Origin: Candidatus Zixiibacteriota bacterium
GTDB taxonomy: Bacteria > Zixibacteria > MSB-5A5 > RBG-16-43-9
NCBI GenBank assembly: GCA_022865345.1
Contig: JALHSU010000150.1
Location: forward strand, 1 to 48,881
DNA: 48,881 nucleotides
Direction: 5' to 3'
A program made the position numbers and the translations under genes. Below the pieces are notes generated by a model. The model saw only the letters and a program-made list of their open reading frames with translations, did no database searches and was not told the DNA's origin. Position 1 is the first letter of the stretch, and every line of letters begins with the position of its first letter. Positions 20,458 through 30,211 of this stretch are shown one piece after another.

Positions 20458-21606
20458 TCACCTCCTGGATGGCTCCCAGATTATTTCTCTTTTTCCTGAG
20501 ATAAATTTAACCCAGGCAAAAAGCAGGGCTAAGTTTACCAGATAAAAATAAAATATAGATTCGAAATAAGAAAAAATTCCTGCTGATTTTTTATTACTCA
20601 AAAAAAGCCAGTGAATCAGGACAATCAGAACGGTGAGAAGCTCAAATAGAAAAGTTAGTCTGAAAATCAGATGAGTGTGCAGCAGAAAAATATTGGTCAG
20701 GGACAAAAGCAAGAGCAAGAAAGGGGTAAGCCATCTCAACAGTTTATGGCTCAGAAGCTCCAGGCTGAAGATACCATACTTAAAAGGATTCAATAAAGAG
20801 AGCTCCGAGAAAAAGACCTCCAAGCCTCCTAAGGTGGTTCTACTTCTTCTTCTGAACTCCTCTTTGAAATCAGTGACTTTAGTGACAAAGGCAGTTGCCT
20901 CAGGCTCGGAGACCACCCTTTTTCCTTTTTTCACGACCTGAAGAGGAAGATAAAAGTCGTCTATAAGATCGTTCGGTATCTCGTTAACAAGCTCTTCCCT
21001 GATAGCATAAAGACACCCGCTCACCCCGGTCAGGTTTCCGCTTTGACTTTCCAGCCTTCTTAATTTCATCTCCAGGCCAACATAAAGCCCTTCCCCGGAT
21101 TCAGACTTTTCTGAAAAAGCAGAGATGCTCCGGTCTTCTCCGCTTACACATCCAACATTTAGATCAGCGAAATTTCTGGCTATGTTTCTCAAAGAGTTTT
21201 CGCTCAAAAAGGTAGAGGCATCTGTGAAAAAGACCAGTTCAGTCTGAACATCTTTCAAGGCCAGATTTAAAGCCCTGGTCTTTCCTCCCCTTTTTCCCAG
21301 TCTGATAAGTTTTACCCCCTGGTCCTGGAATGATTGAGCGATCTCTTCAGTTCTGTCTGTGGATGAATCAGAGATGACTATTATCCTTAATTTTTCCTGA
21401 GGATAATCAAGTTTGAGGCAATTCTCCAGCTTACCTCTGATCACTTTCTCACCATTATATACCGGGATAAGAAGGGTTGCTTGAGGAAGATATTCCCCTT
21501 TTTGAACTGGAGTAGATCTGAAAAAAGAAATGATTTTCAGGAGAAGAAAATATCCCGAATAGGTGTAAAACAGCAAAAATACTAAAACTATAAAAAAAAT
21601 AATCAT
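20458..21606 (-). CDS. Family 2 glycosyltransferase, membrane-anchored
   Basis: 382 residues. An N-terminal membrane helix (about 1-22) is followed by a GT-A domain beginning QATLLIPVYNGEKVI, with the DSSTDRTEEIA and FFTDASTF (DxD-like) segments and later ISAFSEKSESGEG. Two or more membrane helices close the protein (from about 290). It is likely a processive or lipid-acceptor GT2 that adds a sugar on the cytoplasmic face of the membrane. The ATG overlaps the TGA of the upstream GT4 gene by 4 nt, so translation is coupled. Confidence 0.9.
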   Translation of the reverse strand: MIIFFIVLVFLLFYTYSGYFLLLKIISFFRSTPVQKGEYLPQATLLIPVYNGEKVIRGKLENCLKLDYPQEKLRIIVISDSSTDRTEEIAQSFQDQGVKLIRLGKRGGKTRALNLALKDVQTELVFFTDASTFLSENSLRNIARNFADLNVGCVSGEDRSISAFSEKSESGEGLYVGLEMKLRRLESQSGNLTGVSGCLYAIREELVNEIPNDLIDDFYLPLQVVKKGKRVVSEPEATAFVTKVTDFKEEFRRRSRTTLGGLEVFFSELSLLNPFKYGIFSLELLSHKLLRWLTPFLLLLLSLTNIFLLHTHLIFRLTFLFELLTVLIVLIHWLFLSNKKSAGIFSYFESIFYFYLVNLALLFAWVKFISGKREIIWEPSRR

Positions 21607-22715
21607 CTCAGTATCTGGGAATAAAGCTCCTCGTAGTTTTTTATCATCGTTTCCCTGGAGAATTTCTCTTTAACCCTTTTTCTGCCCTCCTCTCCCATCT
21701 TTTTTCTTAGCTTTTCATCTTTTAAAAGCTGGACTATGGTCTCAGCCAACTTCTCCGGCTCGGCATAAGGGACGAGAAAGCCAGTCTTACCCTCTAGAAC
21801 CAGCTCAGGATTTCCGCCCACCCTGGTGGCAATCACAGGCTTGCCTGATGCCATCGCCTCTAAAATTGAGATAGAACAGCCTTCCAGACGGGAGGATAAG
21901 ATGAAGATGTCCATAAGGTTTAAAAGAGAAGGGATGTCATCTCGATGTCCCAAGAGCAAGACCTTATTCTCCAGTCCCAGTTCAGCCCTCAGTTTGAGCA
22001 AATTGGATTTAAGCTCACCCTCTCCGATTATCAAGAGCTTAGCCTGAGGAAAAAAAGGAGAGACTTTGGAAAAAGATAGAATCAGCGTGTGATGGTCTTT
22101 GACTTCTCTCAGGTTGCCCACATTCCCCAGGATAAGGTTTTCCTTTGAAAGGTTTAACTCCTTTCTGAGCTTTTCCTGGTCAAACTTTTTTTCGAATCTG
22201 CTGGTATCGATCCCGTTATAAATCAGCTTTATTTTTTGAGGGAGCAGTTTGAGGTCTTTTTTCAGCAGATTCTGTATATCTTTAGAGACCGCCACGATCT
22301 TCTGGACGTGGCTGATCAAAACCTTATAGGAAAGCCTCCTGGTCCACTTCTCGAAGATGTAATACCGGTTATGGACTGTGGCGAGCATCGGAATCCCGAG
22401 TATCTTTGAAGCCCAGTATCCGTAGAAATCTGTGCCCCAGGTATGAGAATGAATCAGGTCAATTCGGCTCTCTCTTACCAGCCGGGTGATATTCTTCAAA
22501 AACCTGTAATCATACACCTGGGTGCTCTCTTTAAGCCAGACGAATCTTATATCCCTTCTCCTCATCTCGGAGACAAGCTCCCCTTCTCTGAACGCGGATA
22601 CATAGGACTTGAATTTTTCCGGGTCGGTAAAAGCTGCCAGGTCTAAAATCACCTGCTCAGCTCCACCCATGGAGCTGGTGTTGTTTAGATGAAGTATTTT
22701 TCTAACTTTGTTCAT
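21603..22715 (-). CDS. GT4 glycosyltransferase
   Basis: 370 residues. The N-terminal half has the donor-independent motif SSMGGAEQVILDLA and VHNRYY; the C-terminal GT-B half has ILGNVGNLREVKDHHTLI and the nucleotide-sugar site LEGCSISILEAMASGKPV, where the glutamates of the EX7E motif sit. It is a retaining GT4 enzyme extending the repeat unit; the sugar is unknown. It overlaps both neighbours by 4 nt (ATGA). Confidence 0.92.
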   Translation of the reverse strand: MNKVRKILHLNNTSSMGGAEQVILDLAAFTDPEKFKSYVSAFREGELVSEMRRRDIRFVWLKESTQVYDYRFLKNITRLVRESRIDLIHSHTWGTDFYGYWASKILGIPMLATVHNRYYIFEKWTRRLSYKVLISHVQKIVAVSKDIQNLLKKDLKLLPQKIKLIYNGIDTSRFEKKFDQEKLRKELNLSKENLILGNVGNLREVKDHHTLILSFSKVSPFFPQAKLLIIGEGELKSNLLKLRAELGLENKVLLLGHRDDIPSLLNLMDIFILSSRLEGCSISILEAMASGKPVIATRVGGNPELVLEGKTGFLVPYAEPEKLAETIVQLLKDEKLRKKMGEEGRKRVKEKFSRETMIKNYEELYSQILR

Positions 22716-23839
22716 GTTTGAGCCAGAAGCTCCCGGTAAAGCTCCACTATATTTTTCACCCTTTTCTCCAGTGAGAAATTCTCCAGGACATATTTCCGGG
22801 AATTGTCTGAGAAAATCCTCATCTTATTTCTATCTTCTAAAAGCTCCAGTATTGCCTTAGACAAACTATCCGGGTCTGCTGCTGACACTAATATTCCCGT
22901 CTTTTCCTCTATGACAACCTCAGGTATCCCGCCTAACCTTGTTCCTATAACCGGCTTTCCAAAAAGCATTCCCTCTAAAGCCACATTAGGCATACCTTCT
23001 GAAAGAGAGGGGAGGATAACTAAGTCTAAAGACTTATAGATTGAGGTTATGTCTTTTTGATATCCGGTGAAGACTACCTTTGACTCAAGTCTTTTTGAGG
23101 CACAGTATTCTTTTAGTTTTTTCTCATCCGGTCCTTCTCCCACAATCAGGGCGGTTACCTGAGGGTAGTTTTCTGCTAATTTAGAAAAAGCCTGCAGGAA
23201 AAAAATTTGTCCCTTTTCCGGACTTAATCTGCCAATCACGCCCAAAAGTTTATCTTCTGCCGGGATTCTGAATTCTTTTCTTACCTCAAGGGGAGGATTT
23301 AATTTCGGGATGCCGTCCTCAAAGACTGCATTGTAGATGACCCTGATTTTCTCCTGGGGAATTTTCAGAGCATAAAGCTTTGACGTCAGCTCCTTAGAGA
23401 CCGCAACTAACCTGTCAGGAAATTTGAGCAGGAATTTATCCAGCCGGTTGTAAGCTCTGATCTTCCAGTCCTCATCGGTCCAGCCATGAATGAATGAGAT
23501 CCAGGGGATCTTGAAAAACCTTCGTAAGGTTAGAGCTAAAAAGTTTGCCTTATGACCGTGAGTTTGAAGGATATCTGCTTTATTCAGTTTTAGAATAGAG
23601 GAAAACTGGGTAATCAGGGTTGGGTCAAACCTGAAATGATGTTTTATACTTAAAGTCTGGATTTTTCTTTTTTTAGCTTCCTCTAAGAAAGGGGAAGTCT
23701 CCTCTTTTCCCACAGTAAACCCGACCAAAACCGGGCCACATCCATAATCCGGTGCTGCCTGGCAGAAGTCCATCAGCCCTTTGCCAGGTCCCCCGATTCG
23801 ATAAGTGGCGATCAGAATTATGACTTTGATTCTTTTCAT
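22712..23839 (-). CDS. GT4 glycosyltransferase
   Basis: 375 residues, GT-B fold. It has GGPGKGLMDFC near the N terminus, VIGRLSPEKGQIFFLQAF at the start of the second domain and the EX7E site SEGMPNVALEGMLFGKPV. It is close to the exosortase-associated GT4 group in overall look, but that is an impression. It is tightly packed: 4 nt from the upstream gene and overlapping the downstream one by 4 nt. Confidence 0.92.
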   Translation of the reverse strand: MKRIKVIILIATYRIGGPGKGLMDFCQAAPDYGCGPVLVGFTVGKEETSPFLEEAKKRKIQTLSIKHHFRFDPTLITQFSSILKLNKADILQTHGHKANFLALTLRRFFKIPWISFIHGWTDEDWKIRAYNRLDKFLLKFPDRLVAVSKELTSKLYALKIPQEKIRVIYNAVFEDGIPKLNPPLEVRKEFRIPAEDKLLGVIGRLSPEKGQIFFLQAFSKLAENYPQVTALIVGEGPDEKKLKEYCASKRLESKVVFTGYQKDITSIYKSLDLVILPSLSEGMPNVALEGMLFGKPVIGTRLGGIPEVVIEEKTGILVSAADPDSLSKAILELLEDRNKMRIFSDNSRKYVLENFSLEKRVKNIVELYRELLAQT

Positions 23840-23843
23840 AACC

Positions 23844-24989
23844 TTAAGCCAGAAGAAGAGGTTTCAAATTCTTCTGCACCAGTTTTTCCCAGGAGTTCTC
23901 CCTGGCTAAATCAATTCTTTTCTTTTTTTGAGATTCATCTTTTTCCTGTAAGGATTTTTCTATCTGCTGGATGAATTCTTCATGGGTTGAGCCTATCCTG
24001 ACTATGTCCTGGTAGGGTAAAACAGAAGGGAGAGGCGTGCTGACTACCGGTTTACCTGAAGCCAGATACTCGAAAAGTTTTAAAGGTCTGGCATTTATCG
24101 TGACCTCTGTTAGTTTATAGGGGATGATACATACATCAAAACCCTGGAGATAGAAAGGTAAGTCCTTATAATCTTTAGGTCCTAAGAAGTGCTTATTCTC
24201 TTTTGCCTGAATTTTGCTTATATCCACGCTTGTCGGCCCTATCAGAACTAAGGACCAATCTTTCTTCTGGGTGATTTTCTCCAGAAGCTCAAAATCTATC
24301 CAGTCCCGGATCAATCCGTAATATCCGATTATCGGTCTTTTAATATATTTTATATCAGCAGGGAGTTCCACAGAAGTTAGGTTGTATCGAGAAAAATGGT
24401 CAAATTCGACCCCGTGAGGAATTAAAAAGATATTCGGATTGTATTCTTTTTTGGTCTGGAATAATTTATCAGAAACGACCAGGACCAGATCTACCTTTTT
24501 TAGAAGTTCTTGCTCCAACTCTTTTACCAAGTTTTTAGAATATCCGGTAAATTCAGAATATTCATCTGCACAATAATAAATGCTTTTTTCCTCTTTCAAC
24601 CTTCCCACCAGGCTCTCTGCTGTTGGGCAGGCAGCCCACAGGATCCTCCTTTGAGCTTCTTTTCTAGAGAGGAAAAATTTTAAACTCAAAGTCAGGATAA
24701 ACTGATTTATTTTTCTGGCCAGTCGGTTTTGAAAATAAGGCAGGACTAAAGGAGAATAAACGTAGATGTTTGGCTCTTTTTCTTTGATCCCGGAAAAGAA
24801 TTTCTTCAATTTCTGAAAAATTCTTTTTAAATCTTTTTGGCTGACCGAAGGGGTTCTCAAACCCAGAGAATCCACCCAGAGAATTGAATATTCCCTGGAT
24901 AGAACCCGCATTATGTGCTGAGAGGATGAAGGGAGTCTCCCCCAATCCTCAGCTAATGAGATTATGAATTTCTTAGGTTGATCACTCAT
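23844..24989 (-). CDS. GT4-like glycosyltransferase
   Basis: About 381 residues when started at the ATG at 24989 (protein begins MSDQPKKFIISLAEDW). The longer ORF to 25061 would lie deep inside the acetyltransferase gene. The family is seen in the C-terminal half: IIGYYGLIRDWIDFELLE and LTEVTINARPLKLFEYLASG then KPVVSTPLP. The first glutamate of the usual EX7E pair is not obvious, so it belongs to a divergent GT4/teichuronic-acid-like branch. It overlaps the acetyltransferase stop by 8 nt. Confidence 0.85.
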   Translation of the reverse strand: MSDQPKKFIISLAEDWGRLPSSSQHIMRVLSREYSILWVDSLGLRTPSVSQKDLKRIFQKLKKFFSGIKEKEPNIYVYSPLVLPYFQNRLARKINQFILTLSLKFFLSRKEAQRRILWAACPTAESLVGRLKEEKSIYYCADEYSEFTGYSKNLVKELEQELLKKVDLVLVVSDKLFQTKKEYNPNIFLIPHGVEFDHFSRYNLTSVELPADIKYIKRPIIGYYGLIRDWIDFELLEKITQKKDWSLVLIGPTSVDISKIQAKENKHFLGPKDYKDLPFYLQGFDVCIIPYKLTEVTINARPLKLFEYLASGKPVVSTPLPSVLPYQDIVRIGSTHEEFIQQIEKSLQEKDESQKKKRIDLARENSWEKLVQKNLKPLLLA

Positions 24990-25467
24990 CTGGCTCAATA
25001 TCGACTTTATCCTTAATCTTTTTTGCCGGCACTCCAGCCACCACGGTATAAGGCTCAACATCTTTAGTCACCACAGCCCCGCTTCCCACCTGGGCATATT
25101 CGCCGATTATAATTCCGGGCATAATTATCGCTCCCACTCCAACCAGAGCTTTTCTTTTAATGGTCACCGGAGCGACTATGTGCGGATGCCTGGAAGTATC
25201 ATGCATCAGGACAACCACTCTCCAGCTCAACACCACGCCGTCCTCTAAGGTCAAAAGCTCAGGAAAATTGTCGTCAATCAAAACCTCACGGGCGATAAAA
25301 ACATTTTTGCCTGCCTTCACGCCCAGGCCTCGATACAGTTTATTTCTCAACCTGTAACTCATGACAAAATTCCGGGTGACTAGATTCAGGATTTTCCTAA
25401 AAAGGTCTTTTGCCCGGCCCAACCTCCTTTTGGTCTTATAATCCTCTAAGGATATCTGCTGATTCAT
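24982..25467 (-). CDS. Hexapeptide-repeat O-acetyltransferase (left-handed beta helix)
   Basis: 161 residues. The C-terminal half consists of hexapeptide turns (KALVGVGAIIMPGIIIG, AQVGSGAVVTKDV) ending in PYTVVAGVPAKKIK, as in the maltose/galactoside O-acetyltransferase and WbbJ group. HDTSRHPH probably carries the catalytic His. It would acetylate a sugar of the repeat unit in the cytoplasm, which the two deacetylases in the locus could later remove or edit. It lies 4 nt after the aminotransferase gene. Confidence 0.9.
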   Translation of the reverse strand: MNQQISLEDYKTKRRLGRAKDLFRKILNLVTRNFVMSYRLRNKLYRGLGVKAGKNVFIAREVLIDDNFPELLTLEDGVVLSWRVVVLMHDTSRHPHIVAPVTIKRKALVGVGAIIMPGIIIGEYAQVGSGAVVTKDVEPYTVVAGVPAKKIKDKVDIEPDE

Positions 25468-25471
25468 ACGT

Positions 25472-26665
25472 TCATCTTCCTCCCTCTTTTATTACCTTGA
25501 TTATATTCTGCAGGTCACTTTCTTTCAGATATTGATGAGTAGGCAAAGTCAAAATGGTTTTCTCCACCAGATGGCTTTTGGAAAGCTCATCCGAGCGCGG
25601 GGCTAAATATTTTTCTATTCCCGGTATTTTATCCAGAGAAGTCGGATACATCTTCGAAGCTCCCAAGTTCTTCTTTTTTAATAGCTGAAAGACTTTTTCT
25701 CTCTCAGAGATAGCTTTAAATAATATCGGCAGGCGAAGGTAAACAGAATAAGCCTCAGCCGGCAAGGGAAGAAACGAAATTCTGTCTAAATCTTTCAAAC
25801 CGGAGATAAGATAGGAAGCGTTCTTTATCCTTGCCTGATTAATCTCTTCCAGCCTTGGGAAAAGACAAAACCCCAGTTTAGCCTGGTATTCGGAAAGGGA
25901 GAAAAGGTCAAAATCCAAAGAGAATTCAGACTCACCCAGCTTAAGAGCCGGTATTCTCTCCGGGACCCAGAAAAGATAAGGGTTCAGAAAAATCTTGTAG
26001 ATTAGGGTCTTCCAGAAGAATTCAATGCCGAGATTTTTTCTCAAATTTGACAATTCCTTTTTCAGAAGGGTAGATATTTCCTGATCCTGGCTCAGGATGA
26101 TTCCTCCCTCTATGGTGGTGATATTTTTACCCCGACCTAAACTGAAGAAACCTAAATCCCCAAAAGTCCCTAAGAATTGATTCCCGAATCTTGCTCCCAT
26201 CCCCTGGGCAACATCCTCAATCACGAAAACCTTCTTTTCCCGACATAGGTCAAATATATCAGAGATAGAGTGAGCTAATCCGAAATGATAGACCGGCAGG
26301 ACTGCCAGGGTATTTTCATTAACAAGCCGTGAAAGTTTCTCAACGTCAAGGTCTAAGGTCTCCATGGATATGTCGCACAAGCTAATTTTCAACCCAGCCT
26401 TGGCTATGGCTGAGGGGACTGAGAAGCAGGTATAAGCCGGGATGATTACCTCATCCTTATTCCTGATCTTCCTGAGGGTTTTAAGAATCAAAGTCAAAGC
26501 CGCTCTGCCAGATGAGACCAGGAAGCAGTCTTTCACCTGAAAATATACGCAGAGGCTTTGCTTGAATTCTTCGCTGGAGCGACTTTTAGAGAAGAAAGAG
26601 GAGAGGCTTGCAAATATCTCTGCGAACCGAATCTGAGTTCCGGCTGGAGCAATAGATCTTAACAT
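25472..26665 (-). CDS. DegT/DnrJ/EryC1/StrS-type PLP aminotransferase
   Basis: 397 residues. The protein has the fold-type-I pattern of sugar aminotransferases: SSGRAALTLILKTL for PLP phosphate, IEDVAQGMGA with the PLP Asp, and the Schiff-base Lys in FFSLGRGKNITTIEGG. The usual SFHxxK is here SLGRGK, so the residue before the Lys differs from most members. It would transfer an amino group to a keto-sugar nucleotide, or, as in some clusters, act on a lipid or amino acid. The FemAB-like gene lies 5 nt upstream. Confidence 0.88.
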   Translation of the reverse strand: MLRSIAPAGTQIRFAEIFASLSSFFSKSRSSEEFKQSLCVYFQVKDCFLVSSGRAALTLILKTLRKIRNKDEVIIPAYTCFSVPSAIAKAGLKISLCDISMETLDLDVEKLSRLVNENTLAVLPVYHFGLAHSISDIFDLCREKKVFVIEDVAQGMGARFGNQFLGTFGDLGFFSLGRGKNITTIEGGIILSQDQEISTLLKKELSNLRKNLGIEFFWKTLIYKIFLNPYLFWVPERIPALKLGESEFSLDFDLFSLSEYQAKLGFCLFPRLEEINQARIKNASYLISGLKDLDRISFLPLPAEAYSVYLRLPILFKAISEREKVFQLLKKKNLGASKMYPTSLDKIPGIEKYLAPRSDELSKSHLVEKTILTLPTHQYLKESDLQNIIKVIKEGGR

Positions 26666-26669
26666 AATC

Positions 26670-27698
26670 TTAAGGCAGGTTCCTCACGATTTTAGGTCCT
26701 AAAAAATTAGCCCAGCTTAGAGGTAGCTTTTTCCAGAGCTTTATACCCAGGCTGAATTTTGAGCTCTCCGGGTTAAGCTCAGGCAGGTCTTTTATTTTAT
26801 TCAAATAATACTGCCAGAAAAGCTGGGTTGGCTCTTTAACCCACTGGCTTTTAAAGCTGAACGTTCCTGAATTCCAGGTCGATCTTCCTAAATCGAATTT
26901 CTTAAACCCTTTTAGGCACCCGCGCTGGATTATCTCCCAGTACAAAAGATTATTAGGACAAAGGCTCAAGTATGAGCCCAGGGAAGAAGCAGAGGGAACG
27001 GTCAGCATATCCTTGAAATATAAGATCAACCCACCTCCGATCACTTTATCCTTTAATCTCACCAAAGCAATTTCGCTTTTATCCGGGAAATAAGTCAAGA
27101 TATTTTTGAAAAGCTCTTTTGTCCAGACCGGGGTTCCTAAGTCCCTCATGTTAACCGAGAAGACTGAATAGAACTGGTCCAGATTTTCCTTCTGTCCAAA
27201 GGTGACTTCTAACTCTGATTTCTGGGCTTTCCTGACCTGATTCCGGGCTTTGGAATCTATTCTTTTCCAGACCTTTTCCGGATCAGGGTCGAGTTCCAGA
27301 ATAAAGGTTACTTTTGAAGTTTTTGTGGTCAGCCTTTTATCCTCCGCTTTCACGCTTCTCAGCTCTAAGAACTTACATCCTTTTTCTCTGGCTAACTCAA
27401 TCGCTTTATCGATGAGCTTCTCCTGAACCTCGACTGAATCAGAACAAACACCTCCATAATCCAGCCAGGGTAAGGAGATTAAGAATTTCCCGAAAAGAAC
27501 GCTGGAATAATAAAAAAGGGGAAGGATGCCAACCACCCTATCTCCATCTTTTGTTAAAAGATAAACCGGCTTCTGCTTAAAGCTTTTTTCCAGCACAGCC
27601 TTCCATTCGATCTGATGAGCGAAAGTGGAAAACTCTTTTTCAGTCAGATAAGCTTTCCACTGGCTTTCGAATCTATCAGTATATTCAATTATCTCCAT
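26670..27698 (-). CDS. FemAB/GNAT-fold acyltransferase (exosortase-associated type)
   Basis: 342 residues made of two GNAT-like halves. CKFLELRSVKAEDKR and the later KVIGGGLILYFKDML, YWEIIQRGCLKGFKKFDLGR and SGTFSFKSQWVKEPTQLFW are typical of the FemAB-related group found in exosortase-type polysaccharide clusters. Classical FemAB adds amino acids from aminoacyl-tRNA to peptidoglycan; in polysaccharide loci the acceptor is probably a sugar, which is inference. It overlaps the next glycosyltransferase by 14 nt. Confidence 0.85.
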   Translation of the reverse strand: MEIIEYTDRFESQWKAYLTEKEFSTFAHQIEWKAVLEKSFKQKPVYLLTKDGDRVVGILPLFYYSSVLFGKFLISLPWLDYGGVCSDSVEVQEKLIDKAIELAREKGCKFLELRSVKAEDKRLTTKTSKVTFILELDPDPEKVWKRIDSKARNQVRKAQKSELEVTFGQKENLDQFYSVFSVNMRDLGTPVWTKELFKNILTYFPDKSEIALVRLKDKVIGGGLILYFKDMLTVPSASSLGSYLSLCPNNLLYWEIIQRGCLKGFKKFDLGRSTWNSGTFSFKSQWVKEPTQLFWQYYLNKIKDLPELNPESSKFSLGIKLWKKLPLSWANFLGPKIVRNLP

Positions 27699-28653
27699 AG
27701 ACGATCTCTTGGGCTAATCTAATGATTCCTTGAAAGAATTTTTCAGTGGTTAAATCCTGGGCTTTCCTTTGAGCTTCTTCCACCATCTTCTGAACCTGTT
27801 CAGGATTTTCTAAAATATAGGAGATGGCATCTCTCAATGCCCCGACCTCACCCGGATTTACCAGCATCCCGGTTTTTTTATCCTCGATATAATCATTTGC
27901 TCCTTCCGGGTCAGTAACAATAACCGGTTTTCCCCAGAACATAGCGTTCAAGAAGGTCTGCTGTCCTCCGGAATGCAAAAATCCCTTTGCCATCGGCACA
28001 ACCACCATTTTCGATTTTGCCAGAAGATCATAGAATTGATAGTCAGTTGCGCTAATCACTTTGACGTTCTCCGGCAGGTCTATTCCATCCAGAAGAAGAC
28101 GGTTGTTGGTTGCTATGACAACTCTCAAGTTCAGACCTCTGGTCGCCTCCACTAAGGTCTTATAATCCCGGTTCCAGTTGCCTCCGCTGAAAAGATAATC
28201 ACCTTTTTCCACTGTGCAATCGTAAACTTCGCAGGTGGTGTGATAAGGGAAAAATTTTAACTTCTCCTGAGGTATCCCAAATTCAGAAGAGTAAGCCTCT
28301 ATTTCTCTTTTAGCCCAGACCAGGAAAAGTCTGTCTGACTGGTTCATCAGTCTTATCTGAGTACGCTTCAGAATCCTTTTCAAAGGGTTTTTAGCTCTAT
28401 ACCAGAGGCAATCCAGCATCAGGGTTGGGGTTTTTTGAAAGGGCAGCAGGCTCTGCAGAAGAGAGAAAAATACTCCGGCTTTCCCTCCGGAGATAACCAC
28501 CAGGTCAAAATCTTTTCTTTTGAAATAGAGTTTCAGGGAAAGGATAAGGGAATTCAGTGTGCCTGGTCTTGTCTGAACAAGAGTTGCCTTTTCTTTCCAG
28601 GTGGGGCTCGCCTGTGTCCCTATATGAGTCAAAATCTTTAAGTCTCCCGCCAT
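27685..28653 (-). CDS. Glycosyltransferase, GT4-like
   Basis: About 322 residues from the ATG at 28653 (MAGDLKILTHIG). The longer ORF to 28800 would sit in the polymerase gene and has no homology. The C-terminal half shows YLFSGGNWNRDYKTLVEA, VVVPMAKGFLHSGGQQTF then LNAMFWGKPVIVTD, a GT-B donor site where the EX7E glutamates are mostly replaced (GGQQTFLNAMFWGKP). The substitution may mean altered chemistry. It overlaps the polymerase gene by 16 nt. Confidence 0.82.
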   Translation of the reverse strand: MAGDLKILTHIGTQASPTWKEKATLVQTRPGTLNSLILSLKLYFKRKDFDLVVISGGKAGVFFSLLQSLLPFQKTPTLMLDCLWYRAKNPLKRILKRTQIRLMNQSDRLFLVWAKREIEAYSSEFGIPQEKLKFFPYHTTCEVYDCTVEKGDYLFSGGNWNRDYKTLVEATRGLNLRVVIATNNRLLLDGIDLPENVKVISATDYQFYDLLAKSKMVVVPMAKGFLHSGGQQTFLNAMFWGKPVIVTDPEGANDYIEDKKTGMLVNPGEVGALRDAISYILENPEQVQKMVEEAQRKAQDLTTEKFFQGIIRLAQEIVYGDN

Positions 28654-30035
28654 ACCCTTGTCTCTTCTGCATGTTTTAAAATCCGAATTACTATCACCAT
28701 CCCCAACAAAAGGTAAAGATGAGGGTAAAGTCCGACTGACAAAAAGAAACTTCCAACCGCATAGGCTAAAAGGGCTGCTTTCAGTCCCTGAGAGACCCAC
28801 TTCAGATAGTTTTCCTCCCTGGATGATTTCATAAAGGAGTTAGCCTGGGCATAAACGTAAAACATTAAGCCCAGGTAGAACAGTATTCCAAAAAAACCTA
28901 ATTCCGCACCGACCTGAACATAAGCGTTATGAGGCGAAAACCAGGGACCGCTTTTCCCCCCGTACTCTACGCCGTATGCCACCTCATAAACTCCCACTCC
29001 TACTCCGGATATAGGCCTGTCTGCAAACATCCTGAGACCGGCTTTCCAGGCTCCGATTCTTCCCATGGCTGATTCATCCTGCTGGTAGGTGGTGATGGTC
29101 ATCTGTCTCTGCCAGTACTCCTTTGGAGCAAATAAAAAGATCAAAAGGAAAATGAGGAGCACTGATAAAATCCCCGCCAGCTTATGCTTGCTCTTGAAGA
29201 TGAAATAGAGAAAAAGGAAGACCAGGGTTATAAAACCTCCGCGAGAGGCAGTGGAGATGATTCCTAAGGTGTAAAGACTGATGAAAAGAAAATAGACCAG
29301 CTTCAAAATCTTTTTTTTCTCCGACAAAAAAAGATAGAAGGAAAAGGGGAGAGCGATACTCAGAGCTAAGGCAAAATCGTTAGCATCCCCCAAGAATCCT
29401 CCTGAGCCGCCGATACGCGCGGCAACTGCGCTCTGCCCCAGGATAAGAAAATTCTTAATTGCGCTCAGGGCTAAATAGCCGTTAACCAGAAGGAAAACCC
29501 AGAAGAAGGTCTTTAGTTTTTTGGGGGAATCTATCAGGTGGATGAGAAGAATGGTGAAAATCAGGATCTTGAGCATATCCACAAAGATATCGAAGGAGCG
29601 GGAAGGCCAGAAACTAAAGGGAATAGAAAAAACCATCACCAGGTAAAAAAGGTATAAAAGGATAAGCCCCTTCTCCTGCAAGTAGAGTCCGGATTTGGTG
29701 ATCCCGATTTTCAATGCCCAGACTACAATCAGGGTGATTGTCAGAAGTTTAGCTAAATGCAGATGACCCAGGGCAGGAATAGTTTCCTCAAACCGCATAT
29801 AAGATAAGATGATGTAAGCTAAAACCCCCAGATATGGATAAAAGAAAAAGGTAATACCGACTATAAAGGCTAAAGCCATAGCTGGCACAATCTCGGGTCT
29901 GGGGACGAAAAGAAGAAAAGCCCCGGAGACCAGAGAGATGAAGATCAAAAAGAGATACCAGAGCTTCTCTGAGGTGATAATCCGGGAGACGCCCTCGCCT
30001 TTTCCCGGAAGAGCTCTATTTTTAGACGGTTCCAT
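28638..30035 (-). CDS. O-antigen ligase / Wzy-type polymerase
   Basis: 465 residues with about ten to twelve membrane helices. The Wzy_C/WaaL signature lies in the large periplasmic loop: RIGAWKAGLRMFADRPISGV, GVYEVAYG and FSPHNAYVQVGAELGFFG. It would polymerise or ligate undecaprenyl-linked repeat units after the flippase at 36704-38209 has moved them outward. This gene is 176 nt after the large secreted protein, with a REP doublet in the gap, so expression may be partly separate. Confidence 0.9.
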   Translation of the reverse strand: MEPSKNRALPGKGEGVSRIITSEKLWYLFLIFISLVSGAFLLFVPRPEIVPAMALAFIVGITFFFYPYLGVLAYIILSYMRFEETIPALGHLHLAKLLTITLIVVWALKIGITKSGLYLQEKGLILLYLFYLVMVFSIPFSFWPSRSFDIFVDMLKILIFTILLIHLIDSPKKLKTFFWVFLLVNGYLALSAIKNFLILGQSAVAARIGGSGGFLGDANDFALALSIALPFSFYLFLSEKKKILKLVYFLFISLYTLGIISTASRGGFITLVFLFLYFIFKSKHKLAGILSVLLIFLLIFLFAPKEYWQRQMTITTYQQDESAMGRIGAWKAGLRMFADRPISGVGVGVYEVAYGVEYGGKSGPWFSPHNAYVQVGAELGFFGILFYLGLMFYVYAQANSFMKSSREENYLKWVSQGLKAALLAYAVGSFFLSVGLYPHLYLLLGMVIVIRILKHAEETRVWRET

Positions 30036-30101
30036 ATCTTTAAGATAGTAAATTTTTAGTTAGATAAAACTAAAATTTTTATCTGATCACAGCCAGGATC
30101 C

Positions 30102-30183
30102 TGTAGGTCAAGCATATCCGCAGGATTGCTTGACAAAAAGAATTGTCAACCACCCTGCCTTTGGCGAGGATAGTTGACCTACA
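30102..30183. repeat. REP doublet with TGTAGGTCAA / TTGACCTACA ends
   Basis: 82 bp with perfect 10-bp outer arms. Inside are two imperfect hairpins, each repeating GTCAA words (GTCAAGCA...TGCTTGAC and GTCAAC...GTTGAC), around the linker AAAAAGAA. It is longer than the other doublets, but the plan is the same. Confidence 0.7.
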
Positions 30184-30211
30184 AAGCTTCAATTTTCTAT
30201 TGCTATGATTT

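Noticed and set aside
28654-28800. N-terminal extension of the glycosyltransferase at 27685
   Set aside because: It lies antiphase in the polymerase gene and shows no glycosyltransferase sequence before MAGDLKILTH.
30102-30183. Intrinsic terminator for the secreted protein gene
   Set aside because: The outer 10-bp arms and two inner hairpins match the REP doublet plan and no T-run follows on either strand; it might still slow RNA decay.
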